NCBI GenBank assembly: GCA_031263265.1 | Contig: JAISGE010000090.1 | Span: 1 to 16,499 of the forward strand | DNA from: Treponema sp. | GTDB lineage: Bacteria > Spirochaetota > Spirochaetia > Treponematales > Breznakiellaceae | Direction of reading: 5' to 3' | Length of the DNA stretch: 16,499 nt | Shown: piece after piece, positions 1 through 5,458 of the stretch | How the letters are laid out: each line of letters opens with the position of its first letter | How positions within the stretch are numbered: the stretch's first letter is position 1 | The notes under the pieces: model-generated | What the model was told of the DNA's origin: nothing | Database searches by the model: none | The model's input: the letters and a program-made list of their open reading frames with translations, nothing else | Made by a program: the position numbers and the translations under genes

Positions 1-55
1 ATTGATCTTGATTGAGAAAATAAATACAGATATTTGTATCCAACAAATATTTCAT
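1..55 (-). CDS. VapC-type PIN-domain toxin, N-terminal part only (cut by window edge)
   Basis: The reverse strand from 55 reads MKYLLDTNICIYFLNQDQ and runs off the window edge. This is the typical start of a VapC PIN-domain endoribonuclease: a beta strand followed by the first catalytic Asp (D6) in the LDTN motif. VapC toxins generally cleave tRNA or rRNA and are neutralised by a VapB partner encoded just upstream. Here the ATG (53-55) overlaps the TGA stop of the preceding antitoxin (52-54) as ATGA, which implies translational coupling. Only 18 codons are visible, so the remaining acidic residues and the integrity of the gene cannot be checked. The family call rests on the LDTN motif plus the antitoxin context. 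Confidence 0.85.
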   Translation of the reverse strand, partial: MKYLLDTNICIYFLNQDQ

Positions 56-285
56 AATATAATATTATCCTTTGATATTCTGCTATTTTGTATATCAGAG
101 ATAATAGTTTCAACATCACGGTTATCTTCCCAGGGTCCATATATTTTGAATAAATCCATTAATTTTTGTTCTCTGGGCTCATCATCCAAAAACACTACGA
201 GAACTCGTGAATTATTTATCTTTATTTCAGGCTCTTCAAAAATAATTTTGCCATCTTTGTACATTCCATATGTAGCACTTTGCAT
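52..285 (-). CDS. VapB-type antitoxin of a type II toxin-antitoxin pair
   Basis: A 77-residue protein. The N-terminal half (residues 4-35) has the pattern 'YGMYKDGKIIFEEP...SRVLVVFLDDE', seen in small antitoxins with a short beta-rich dimerisation/DNA-binding region. The C-terminal half contains 'GPWEDNRDVETIISDIQNSR', the kind of W-x-D-x-R...II-x-DI motif with which VapB-family proteins wrap around the PIN toxin. I chose the start at 285 rather than the in-frame ATG at 297 because a strong GGAGGT Shine-Dalgarno lies 4-5 nt upstream of 285. The stop overlaps the toxin start (ATGA). A consensus-like promoter precedes it at 306-335, with a palindrome over the -35 box that could be the autoregulatory operator. 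The gene is AT-rich like its neighbours. The role is inferred from motif and partner; the exact antitoxin subfamily is uncertain. Confidence 0.82.
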   Translation of the reverse strand: MQSATYGMYKDGKIIFEEPEIKINNSRVLVVFLDDEPREQKLMDLFKIYGPWEDNRDVETIISDIQNSRISKDNIIL

Positions 286-305
286 AAAAACCTCCATCTT
301 TTTAG

Positions 306-335
306 AGTATATACTTATTTAATTTATATTGTCAA
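306..335 (-). promoter_or_regulatory. Promoter of the toxin-antitoxin pair, with palindromic -35 region
   Basis: On the minus strand there is a perfect TTGACA -35 box (330-335), an 18-nt spacer and TATACT (306-311); TATATA two bases upstream is an alternative -10. Transcription would start near 299, a few bases upstream of the ribosome binding site. The -35 box sits inside the palindrome TATTGTCAATA (327-337), a plausible operator for antitoxin autoregulation. The same palindrome recurs at the next gene's promoter. Confidence 0.65.
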
Positions 336-380
336 TACTGTTTTCAATAATTTTGCATAACGTTCCGGCTGTTTACGATG

Positions 381-432
381 TTTTGGCGGCCCGAATAAGG
401 ACTTCGTGCAGCAAAGACCAGGGCCGACAAAA
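381..432. repeat. Structured intergenic repeat, copy 1 (attC-like candidate)
   Basis: A GC-rich element in AT-rich surroundings. The outer stem pairs TTTTGGCGGCCC (381-392) with GGGCCGACAAAA (421-432), 11 of 12 positions. An inner stem (GG-CTT-G with C-AAG-CC) closes a five-base tip. The core 386-436 is 42/51 identical to copy 2 (879-929), and eight of the nine differences are transitions. CATAACGTT lies just outside at 356-364. In minus-strand orientation the element follows the 77-aa membrane protein gene and precedes the toxin-antitoxin pair. The long imperfect hairpin with terminal AAC/GTT motifs resembles an integron attC recombination site, but I could not assign core boxes unambiguously. 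Confidence 0.6.
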
Positions 433-437
433 TATGC

Positions 438-516
438 GGGAGAAAAACCGCACAAAGGACGGTAGCACCCAACGGGCGACGGAGCATATACAGACCTGTG
501 CAGTGCTGGCGTACCT
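438..516. other. GC-rich non-coding stretch beside repeat copy 1
   Basis: This GC-rich stretch continues the island around repeat copy 1 and contains small inverted pairs (GCGG/CCGC at 436-452, AGCAC/GTGCT between about 464 and 506, ACAG/CTGT near 489-498). It contains GTTGGGT on the minus strand (466-472), which fits the integron core consensus GTTRRRY. It has no counterpart next to copy 2. No convincing gene is seen here: open frames exist on both strands but have no good ribosome site or recognisable protein. Confidence 0.35.
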
Positions 517-542
517 CCATTATTTTATTTTTTTCCACAAAT

Positions 543-776
543 CTATTTTTTAACTATTTCCTCATTTATTATTTTATCATATTTTTTGTTTTCTTCTTCC
601 AATAATTTTACTTTGCCGTCTTGTTTTTTAATCTCTAGTTCCAATATTTCTTTTTGTAATTCAAGTTCCCTTATTTTATTTTTCTGAGTCTTTTGTCTAT
701 ATGACAAAGTAATTGCCACAATAGGAATGGATAATGCAACAAAGGGTATTAAAATTCCCATAAATTCCAAGATCAT
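543..776 (-). CDS. Small single-TM membrane protein with C-terminal coiled coil, unknown function
   Basis: A 77-residue protein. I chose ATG 776 over the upstream ATG at 827 because AAGGAG lies 8 nt upstream and because the membrane segment then begins at the N-terminus. Residues 2-24 (ILEFMGILIPFVALSIPIVAITL) form one transmembrane helix. The rest is highly charged, with heptad-like Leu/Ile spacing (ELELQKEILELEIKKQ...), so it should form a cytoplasmic coiled coil. The topology resembles PspB-type phage-shock proteins or small regulatory membrane proteins, but I see no diagnostic motif. It is AT-rich, has its own promoter (799-827) and is bracketed by the two structured repeats, as expected of a cassette gene. 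Existence of the gene is likely; function is unknown. Confidence 0.65.
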   Translation of the reverse strand: MILEFMGILIPFVALSIPIVAITLSYRQKTQKNKIRELELQKEILELEIKKQDGKVKLLEEENKKYDKIINEEIVKK

Positions 777-798
777 ATCATAATCTCCTTGTCTTTGT

Positions 799-827
799 AT
801 GGTATAATTCTTTTTCGATATTGTCAA
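799..827 (-). promoter_or_regulatory. Promoter of the 77-aa membrane protein gene, with palindromic -35 region
   Basis: The minus strand has TTGACA (822-827), a 17-nt spacer and TACCAT (799-804), a weaker -10. The -35 lies in a 13-bp palindrome, ATATTGTCAATAT (818-830), which contains the same 11-mer found at the toxin-antitoxin promoter. Confidence 0.5.
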
Positions 828-873
828 TATGTTTGTTAAAATTTAAGCATTTTAGCAAGCATTGCACATAACG

Positions 874-925
874 TTTTAGCGGCCCGGATCAGGGCTTTGC
901 GCAACAAAGACCAGGGCTGGCAAAA
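874..925. repeat. Structured intergenic repeat, copy 2 (attC-like candidate)
   Basis: The second copy of the hairpin element. The outer stem pairs TTTTAGCGGCCC (874-885) with GGGCTGGCAAAA (914-925), weaker than in copy 1 and with a G-T wobble. The inner stem is GG-CTTTG (890-897) with CAAAG-A-CC (904-912) around a five-base tip. CATAACGTT is directly adjacent (867-875), while in copy 1 an extra ~18 nt intervenes. The frame that stays open across copy 1 hits a stop here, and most codon differences are non-synonymous. Conservation therefore appears to act on the DNA or RNA structure and not on a protein. Confidence 0.6.
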
Positions 926-971
926 TGTGGGTTGATAGTACCATCTTTTGTCCTCTTTGCCTTTCCCCTGT

Positions 972-1505
972 TCATCGTATTTTGTAGATCACCACCCTAT
1001 TATTTATTTTTCTGGTTACTTTTACAATTAAATATGAAAATATATTTTCTACCATCATTAATATTAATAGGTAAATTATACTTGAACATTCTGATAGTAT
1101 ATTGGTATTTTCTAAGAAATTTACAATACTGCTTATTAAATTATAGGTTATAATTGTTGCTATTATAAAAACACCATAATTTATTAATGTTATATATAAT
1201 TTCTTTGAACATATTATTGAAAAAATTAATCCAATAAAATTCATAAACAATATGTAAAACATTATTATGATTCCAATAAATAACGAAGGCCATTTTCCTG
1301 TATATATTTTATCAAATATCTTTTCATAAAATATAAATAATATTCCAGATAAATTTATTAGGCAAATATTTATAACTATATTTTTTACATATATACTATT
1401 TTCAAAATTTTTATGTTTCCTTTTTATGATTATAAAACTGGTTATTATTAGAGTAGTCCCTAGAAAAACAACAATTAATATAAAACCTAAAGGCAATATA
1501 GCCAT
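972..1505 (-). CDS. Polytopic membrane protein, unknown function
   Basis: A 177-residue, very AT-rich, Ile/Phe-rich protein with about five predicted membrane helices (roughly residues 2-26, 40-61, 72-97, 102-126 and 137-159), separated by short Lys/Asn-rich loops. The start at 1505 is supported by GGAG 6 nt upstream; an in-frame ATG at 1538 lacks this. There is no signal peptide cleavage site and no recognisable catalytic motif. The gene lies 57 nt downstream of the mtaB stop in the same direction and could be read through from that operon; a TACAAT -10-like box is present at about 1520-1525 without a convincing -35. Base composition sharply unlike mtaB suggests acquired DNA. I do not recognise the family. 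Confidence 0.65.
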   Translation of the reverse strand: MAILPLGFILIVVFLGTTLIITSFIIIKRKHKNFENSIYVKNIVINICLINLSGILFIFYEKIFDKIYTGKWPSLFIGIIIMFYILFMNFIGLIFSIICSKKLYITLINYGVFIIATIITYNLISSIVNFLENTNILSECSSIIYLLILMMVENIFSYLIVKVTRKINNRVVIYKIR

Positions 1506-1562
1506 ATTATTCTCCATTTTTAGGAACAATTGTACCAAAACAAAAATGACTTCTGGGAATTT

Positions 1563-2969
1563 TTACCGAGGCTCGTCCTTTATATATTCCCCTAGAGCAT
1601 CAAAGCGGGAAAAGGCCTCTCCCTGCTCAGGAAAACCGCAGATCCTGCACCGGATAGCACTACCCGCTGGAGGCGGCTCTTGATCGGGAAAACTGATGAG
1701 TAGTTTAAGATAATTATCCGATACCCCCACAGCTACATGGGGATTGGATGATGCCTCAAGAATCGCTTCCACCTCCCGCCCCAGCCAGCGACGGCTGTAC
1801 TCCTGCCGTCCGGTGCGCCCCAGAGCCGCGAGCCTATCCACCCTAAGAACCGCGTCCTGCTCCCGCACCAAGCCCGGATAGGTATACGCTGCAGTACCAG
1901 GCCGGGGGGAATAGGGAAAGGCATGGATCCAGGCAAAATCACTATGCAGGCAAAGCTGATAGGTCTTCTCAAAGGCTGCTTCGGTTTCACCAGGAAACCC
2001 AGTAATAATATCGCAGCCCAGAAAGGGGTCGTCCTTGAGCTCCCGTAAGCGGTCTATCCCCCTTTCTATGTCCTGGGGAGTATACCCACGCCCCATCTGC
2101 TTGAGAATCAGGGGACTGCCGGATTGTACCGAAAGATGAAAATGGGGTCGAATCCGAGGATGCCCCAGAACAGCCATAAGCTCATCGGTGAGTCCCTCAG
2201 GTTCAAGGGAAGAGAGCCGCAGCCTGATATGCCCGGTTTCCGCAAGGAGGTACTTCAAGAGTCCACCCAGGCGGAGCGGCCCTTGCTGGGCGGCAGTCCC
2301 CCGATATTGGGTGATATTTACCCCGGTTACTACCACTTCTGCATAGCCTTTAGCTTCCAGAGCCTGTACCGCAGCGCAGATCCGCTCTGGTTCAAGACTC
2401 ACACTCATCCCCCGGGCAAGGCGTACCCGGCAGTAGGAACAGTGATTATCACAACCATCTTGAATCTTCACCGAGGCCCTGGAATGGAGGGAGAAATCCC
2501 CAGGAGTAAACCGGAACCGTTCAATTGAGGGATGCAGTGTTCCTTGATCCTGCAACCATTGGGAAAGTAAGACCTGTGCAAGCTGCTCCGGCATGGTATC
2601 AACGAGAAACCCCGGCAGATCCAAAAGACGGCTTTTCCTATCTCCTGATACCACTACCAGCCGGTTTACGGAATCAGCCTCCCGTCCCAGGGCATCCACT
2701 GTTTCCCCGGCTACTTGGGCATAACAGCCGGTTACTATAAGAAACGCCTGGGGATGATCCCGTAAGGCTTTTCGGATGACCCGCCGGGCCTTTTGTTCAG
2801 CTTTGGAAGTTACCGTACAGGTGTTAAACACCAAGATATCCGCCACCAATGCCCCCGTTGCATCCCAAGGAAGCACCCTAAAACCCCGGGACCTAAAGGC
2901 ATCCGCGATAGCCTCACTCTCAAGCTGATTGACCTTACAGCCCAGGGTATACAAGGATACGGAAACCAT
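1563..2969 (-). CDS. mtaB: MtaB-type tRNA methylthiotransferase (radical SAM)
   Basis: A 468-residue enzyme of the MiaB/RimO/MtaB family. MtaB adds the 2-methylthio group to t6A37 in ANN-decoding tRNAs, using two 4Fe-4S clusters and S-adenosylmethionine. The N-terminal UPF0004 domain shows TLGCKVNQ (C11), NTCTVT (C51) and TGCYAQ (C82). The radical-SAM motif CDNHCSYC gives C173, C177 and C180. The TLGCKVN opening is typical of MtaB as opposed to MiaB. The C-terminal region (about residues 400-445) looks like a TRAM RNA-binding domain, followed by an unusual tail with CRIC. It is the last gene of a three-gene operon: its start is 5 nt after the TPR gene stop, with AGGG just upstream. All expected cysteines are present. 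Confidence 0.93.
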   Translation of the reverse strand: MVSVSLYTLGCKVNQLESEAIADAFRSRGFRVLPWDATGALVADILVFNTCTVTSKAEQKARRVIRKALRDHPQAFLIVTGCYAQVAGETVDALGREADSVNRLVVVSGDRKSRLLDLPGFLVDTMPEQLAQVLLSQWLQDQGTLHPSIERFRFTPGDFSLHSRASVKIQDGCDNHCSYCRVRLARGMSVSLEPERICAAVQALEAKGYAEVVVTGVNITQYRGTAAQQGPLRLGGLLKYLLAETGHIRLRLSSLEPEGLTDELMAVLGHPRIRPHFHLSVQSGSPLILKQMGRGYTPQDIERGIDRLRELKDDPFLGCDIITGFPGETEAAFEKTYQLCLHSDFAWIHAFPYSPRPGTAAYTYPGLVREQDAVLRVDRLAALGRTGRQEYSRRWLGREVEAILEASSNPHVAVGVSDNYLKLLISFPDQEPPPAGSAIRCRICGFPEQGEAFSRFDALGEYIKDEPR

Positions 2970-2974
2970 ATACC

Positions 2975-3613
2975 CTAGCGAGTACCTAATGCCTGGCGGG
3001 CCCGGGACAAACCCCTGCGGGCATCGGTCAGTTGGGAATTCAGGGATAAAGCCCGTTCATAGGCGGTAATGGCTTCTGATAAATCGTTGGCATTTTCCCG
3101 GGCATAGGCCAGCCTGGTCCACCATGCTGCATTACCCGGCTGCCAATGAACCGCGGTAGAGAGGGCAATATCTGCATGGCGGAAGTGGCCAAGGCGGATG
3201 TAGATCTCACCGATAAAATAATAAACCGTTTCGATCCGGCTTCCTTCAGGGGCAAAATTGATATATTCCTGAAAATACTGCAATGCCTCCCGATTCCGGC
3301 CTTCGTAATAGCTAATTTCTCCGAGAATTTCAATGACCCGCGGATCATAGCGGCTGAGACTCCGGCCTAGCTGGGCATAACTTAAGGCATCTTGGTACCG
3401 GTTGAGCCGTATTAAGCTCCAGCAGAGCACGACATGGGCATCCAGATTGTTAGCATTTGCGGCGATTTCATCCATACAAATAGAAACCGCCCGTTCATAG
3501 TTACCATTCCGATATTCCACTAACGCATCAGGCCGTACCTGAGCAAAGCTAAATCCCCAAGGAAACAAAAACAGTATAATCCCCAGGCAAAGACCTCTAT
3601 GAAGTAGGCACAT
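2975..3613 (-). CDS. Secreted/periplasmic TPR-repeat protein
   Basis: A 212-residue protein with an N-terminal signal peptide (hydrophobic residues 8-23, likely cleavage after FSFA, A24). About four to five tetratricopeptide repeats follow, with the usual A-x3-A/Y-x2-AL patterns (for example 'YRNGNYERAVSICMDEI', 'LNRYQDALSYAQLGRSL', 'ENANDLSEAITAYERAL'). TPR proteins act as protein-binding scaffolds; in spirochaetes many sit in the periplasm and help envelope or motility assembly. It starts 3 nt after the bactofilin stop and ends 5 nt before mtaB, so it is co-transcribed with both. The partner is unknown; the bactofilin neighbour hints at an envelope role, but that is inference. Confidence 0.8.
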   Translation of the reverse strand: MCLLHRGLCLGIILFLFPWGFSFAQVRPDALVEYRNGNYERAVSICMDEIAANANNLDAHVVLCWSLIRLNRYQDALSYAQLGRSLSRYDPRVIEILGEISYYEGRNREALQYFQEYINFAPEGSRIETVYYFIGEIYIRLGHFRHADIALSTAVHWQPGNAAWWTRLAYARENANDLSEAITAYERALSLNSQLTDARRGLSRARQALGTR

Positions 3614-3616
3614 TTC

Positions 3617-3973
3617 CTAATTTTTTTCATGCATAGTACAATAACCATTAAACTGGCAACCTGACTCAAGCGCAATTTCCGGGGTCACGATATTACCATG
3701 AAGCCTTCCTGTGGGGCTTATTTCTATCTTATCTGCTGCAGTAACATTTCCATTGACTAAGCCTCGAATGATCACTTGGGGGGCCTTAATATGGGCATCC
3801 ACCACCCCCTCCTGATCAATCATAAGAAGCCCAGTAGCAATGATTTCACCTCGCACCTTACCCCGGATAAGAAAGGGTTTTTCAAAACTGAGGGTCCCTG
3901 CGAAATCAATATCTGAAGATAAAATAGTATCGAAATCTTCGTCTTCTAAGTTATCACTATGCAAATTGATCAT
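3617..3973 (-). CDS. Bactofilin-family cytoskeletal protein
   Basis: A 118-residue protein with the bactofilin (DUF583) core at about residues 20-112. Short beta-helix turns such as 'GTLSFEKPFLIRGKVRGEI', 'GLLMIDQEGVVDAHIKA', 'VIIRGLVNGNVTA' and 'IEISPTGRLHGNIVTPEIALESG' are spaced by Gly and hydrophobic positions. Bactofilins polymerise without nucleotide into filaments near the inner membrane and help localise cell-wall enzymes or shape helical cells. The length is normal for the family. GGAGG 6 nt upstream supports the start at 3973. It heads the bactofilin-TPR-mtaB operon. No membrane-anchor helix is seen; the short N-terminal tail (residues 1-18) is acidic and probably disordered. Confidence 0.88.
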   Translation of the reverse strand: MINLHSDNLEDEDFDTILSSDIDFAGTLSFEKPFLIRGKVRGEIIATGLLMIDQEGVVDAHIKAPQVIIRGLVNGNVTAADKIEISPTGRLHGNIVTPEIALESGCQFNGYCTMHEKN

Positions 3974-3996
3974 CCTAAGCCTCCATACATAAACGC

Positions 3997-4038
3997 TAGA
4001 GGCCGATTCAAACCTAACCGGCTTTGAATTGGCCTCTA
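3997..4038 (-). terminator. Strong hairpin between oadB and the bactofilin operon
   Basis: A 16-bp stem pairs 3997-4012 with 4023-4038; every position is canonical except one G-T wobble, and the loop is 10 nt. It lies 54 nt after the oadB stop and 24 nt before the bactofilin start, so it could end the oad transcript. There is no clear U-run after it on either strand, so it may act as a Rho-type or mRNA-end-stabilising structure instead of a classic intrinsic terminator. Confidence 0.55.
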
Positions 4039-4091
4039 TAACAGCACTTTTAGGACACCATGCCCCTTACCAGTGCGGTATGAATACCAAC

Positions 4092-5450
4092 TTAACCACC
4101 GTACACGGCAATCATAACCCCGGCAGCTATGGCGGTTCCGATCACCCCCGAAACATTCGGTCCCATGGCATGCATGAGGAGGAAATTCCCTGGATCTTCT
4201 TCGAGTCCCACCTTATTAGAAACCCGGGCTGCCATCGGCACTGCGGAAACTCCGGCTGAACCAATGAGCGGATTGATCTTCTCCTTGAGGAACAGATTCA
4301 TGCACTTGGCAACCAGAATTCCCGTAGCAGTGGCAATGGCAAAAGCCAAAAGCCCCATGACCACGATAATCAGGGACGAAGAATTGAGAAATTTTTCTGG
4401 GGTCATCTGACTCCCTACCCCCAGGGACAGGAAAATGGATACGATGTTCATAAGCTCGTTCTGAAGGGTCTTACTGAGCCGCTCTACCACCCCGCACATC
4501 CTTATGAAGTTACCGAACATGAGACACCCGATGAGGGGTGCCGCAGGGGGGATAAGGAGAATGGTCAGGACAAAAACCACCATGGGAAAAAATATCTGCT
4601 CTACCTTGGAAACCGGCCTAAGCTGTTTCATCCTGATGAGCCGCTCCTCCTTAGTGGTTAAGGCTTTCATAATAGGAGGCTGGATGATAGGTACCAGGGC
4701 CATGTAGGAATACGCGGCCACCGCTACAGTAGCCAAAAGGTGAGGGGCAAGCTGAGCTGCAATGTAGATCGTGGTAGGCCCATCTGCTCCGCCGATGATC
4801 GCCACGGCACAGGCTTCCTTGAGATTAAAGTTCACGCCAGGGATGAAATTGGCTAGACTGATACCAAACAAAGTACCGAACACCCCGAACTGAGCCGCTG
4901 CTCCCAGGAGCGCAGTCTTGGGGTTGGCGATGAGGGGGCCAAAATCGGTCATGGCTCCAATACCCATGAAGATGATCAAAGGGAAAAACTCATTCCCCAC
5001 CCCGGTCTCATAAATAATATGGAGGAAACCATGAGGAGGGTCTCCCATCCCTGCCAAAGGGATGTTAACGAAGATGGTCCCAAACCCAATGGGGATGAGG
5101 AGCAATGGCTCAAAACCCTTCACCGCGCCCAGGTACACAATAAGGAAACCAACCGCGACCATGAGGAGTTCCTGCCAACCGAAGATGGTGATAGGGTCTC
5201 CTGAGGGAGTCGCTTTCTCATCCTGATCAGTGATGAATGCAAACACGCCGGTATTTTCCGCAATATTCCGGACAAAACTCCCAAAAGAAATGTTCGGAAT
5301 ATCCGCGCTTCCCGGGATGATCGCGCTGGAGTGCTCATCCCCGGTAGCCTGGGCCAGCACCCGGGGCATAAAGGAAAACACCAAAGCTCCCACCGCTAAC
5401 ACAAGGCAGATCTTTGTAACCCATACCGGGTCCTTTTTATGGTTTAGCAT
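4092..5450 (-). CDS. oadB: Sodium-pumping oxaloacetate decarboxylase, beta subunit
   Basis: A 452-residue integral membrane protein of the OadB/MmdB/GcdB family. It decarboxylates the carboxybiotin carried by the alpha subunit and couples this to Na+ export. The signature GGADGPTTIY (D223 matches the essential Asp of the Klebsiella protein) and GSAGVSAVPMAAR (S402, the Na+/proton site region) are both intact. Many membrane helices are visible. Compared with short family members, it has an extra hydrophobic N-terminal segment (residues 11-34, signal-like, ending AQA) and a polar stretch to about residue 90. It starts 8 nt after the oadA stop, as the last gene of oadG-oadA-oadB. Methylmalonyl-CoA or glutaconyl-CoA pumps share this subunit, but the alpha subunit next door points to oxaloacetate. 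Confidence 0.95.
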   Translation of the reverse strand: MLNHKKDPVWVTKICLVLAVGALVFSFMPRVLAQATGDEHSSAIIPGSADIPNISFGSFVRNIAENTGVFAFITDQDEKATPSGDPITIFGWQELLMVAVGFLIVYLGAVKGFEPLLLIPIGFGTIFVNIPLAGMGDPPHGFLHIIYETGVGNEFFPLIIFMGIGAMTDFGPLIANPKTALLGAAAQFGVFGTLFGISLANFIPGVNFNLKEACAVAIIGGADGPTTIYIAAQLAPHLLATVAVAAYSYMALVPIIQPPIMKALTTKEERLIRMKQLRPVSKVEQIFFPMVVFVLTILLIPPAAPLIGCLMFGNFIRMCGVVERLSKTLQNELMNIVSIFLSLGVGSQMTPEKFLNSSSLIIVVMGLLAFAIATATGILVAKCMNLFLKEKINPLIGSAGVSAVPMAARVSNKVGLEEDPGNFLLMHAMGPNVSGVIGTAIAAGVMIAVYGG

Positions 5451-5458
5451 GGCGTATC

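Noticed and set aside
344..538. A 64-codon open frame on the minus strand covering structured repeat copy 1
   Set aside because: The matching frame in repeat copy 2 has a stop and mostly non-synonymous differences, there is no good ribosome site, and the hairpin explains the conservation better.
329..553. A 74-codon plus-strand open frame across the same GC-rich stretch
   Set aside because: It runs antisense to the promoter and repeat, has no ribosome site and is not recognisable as a protein.
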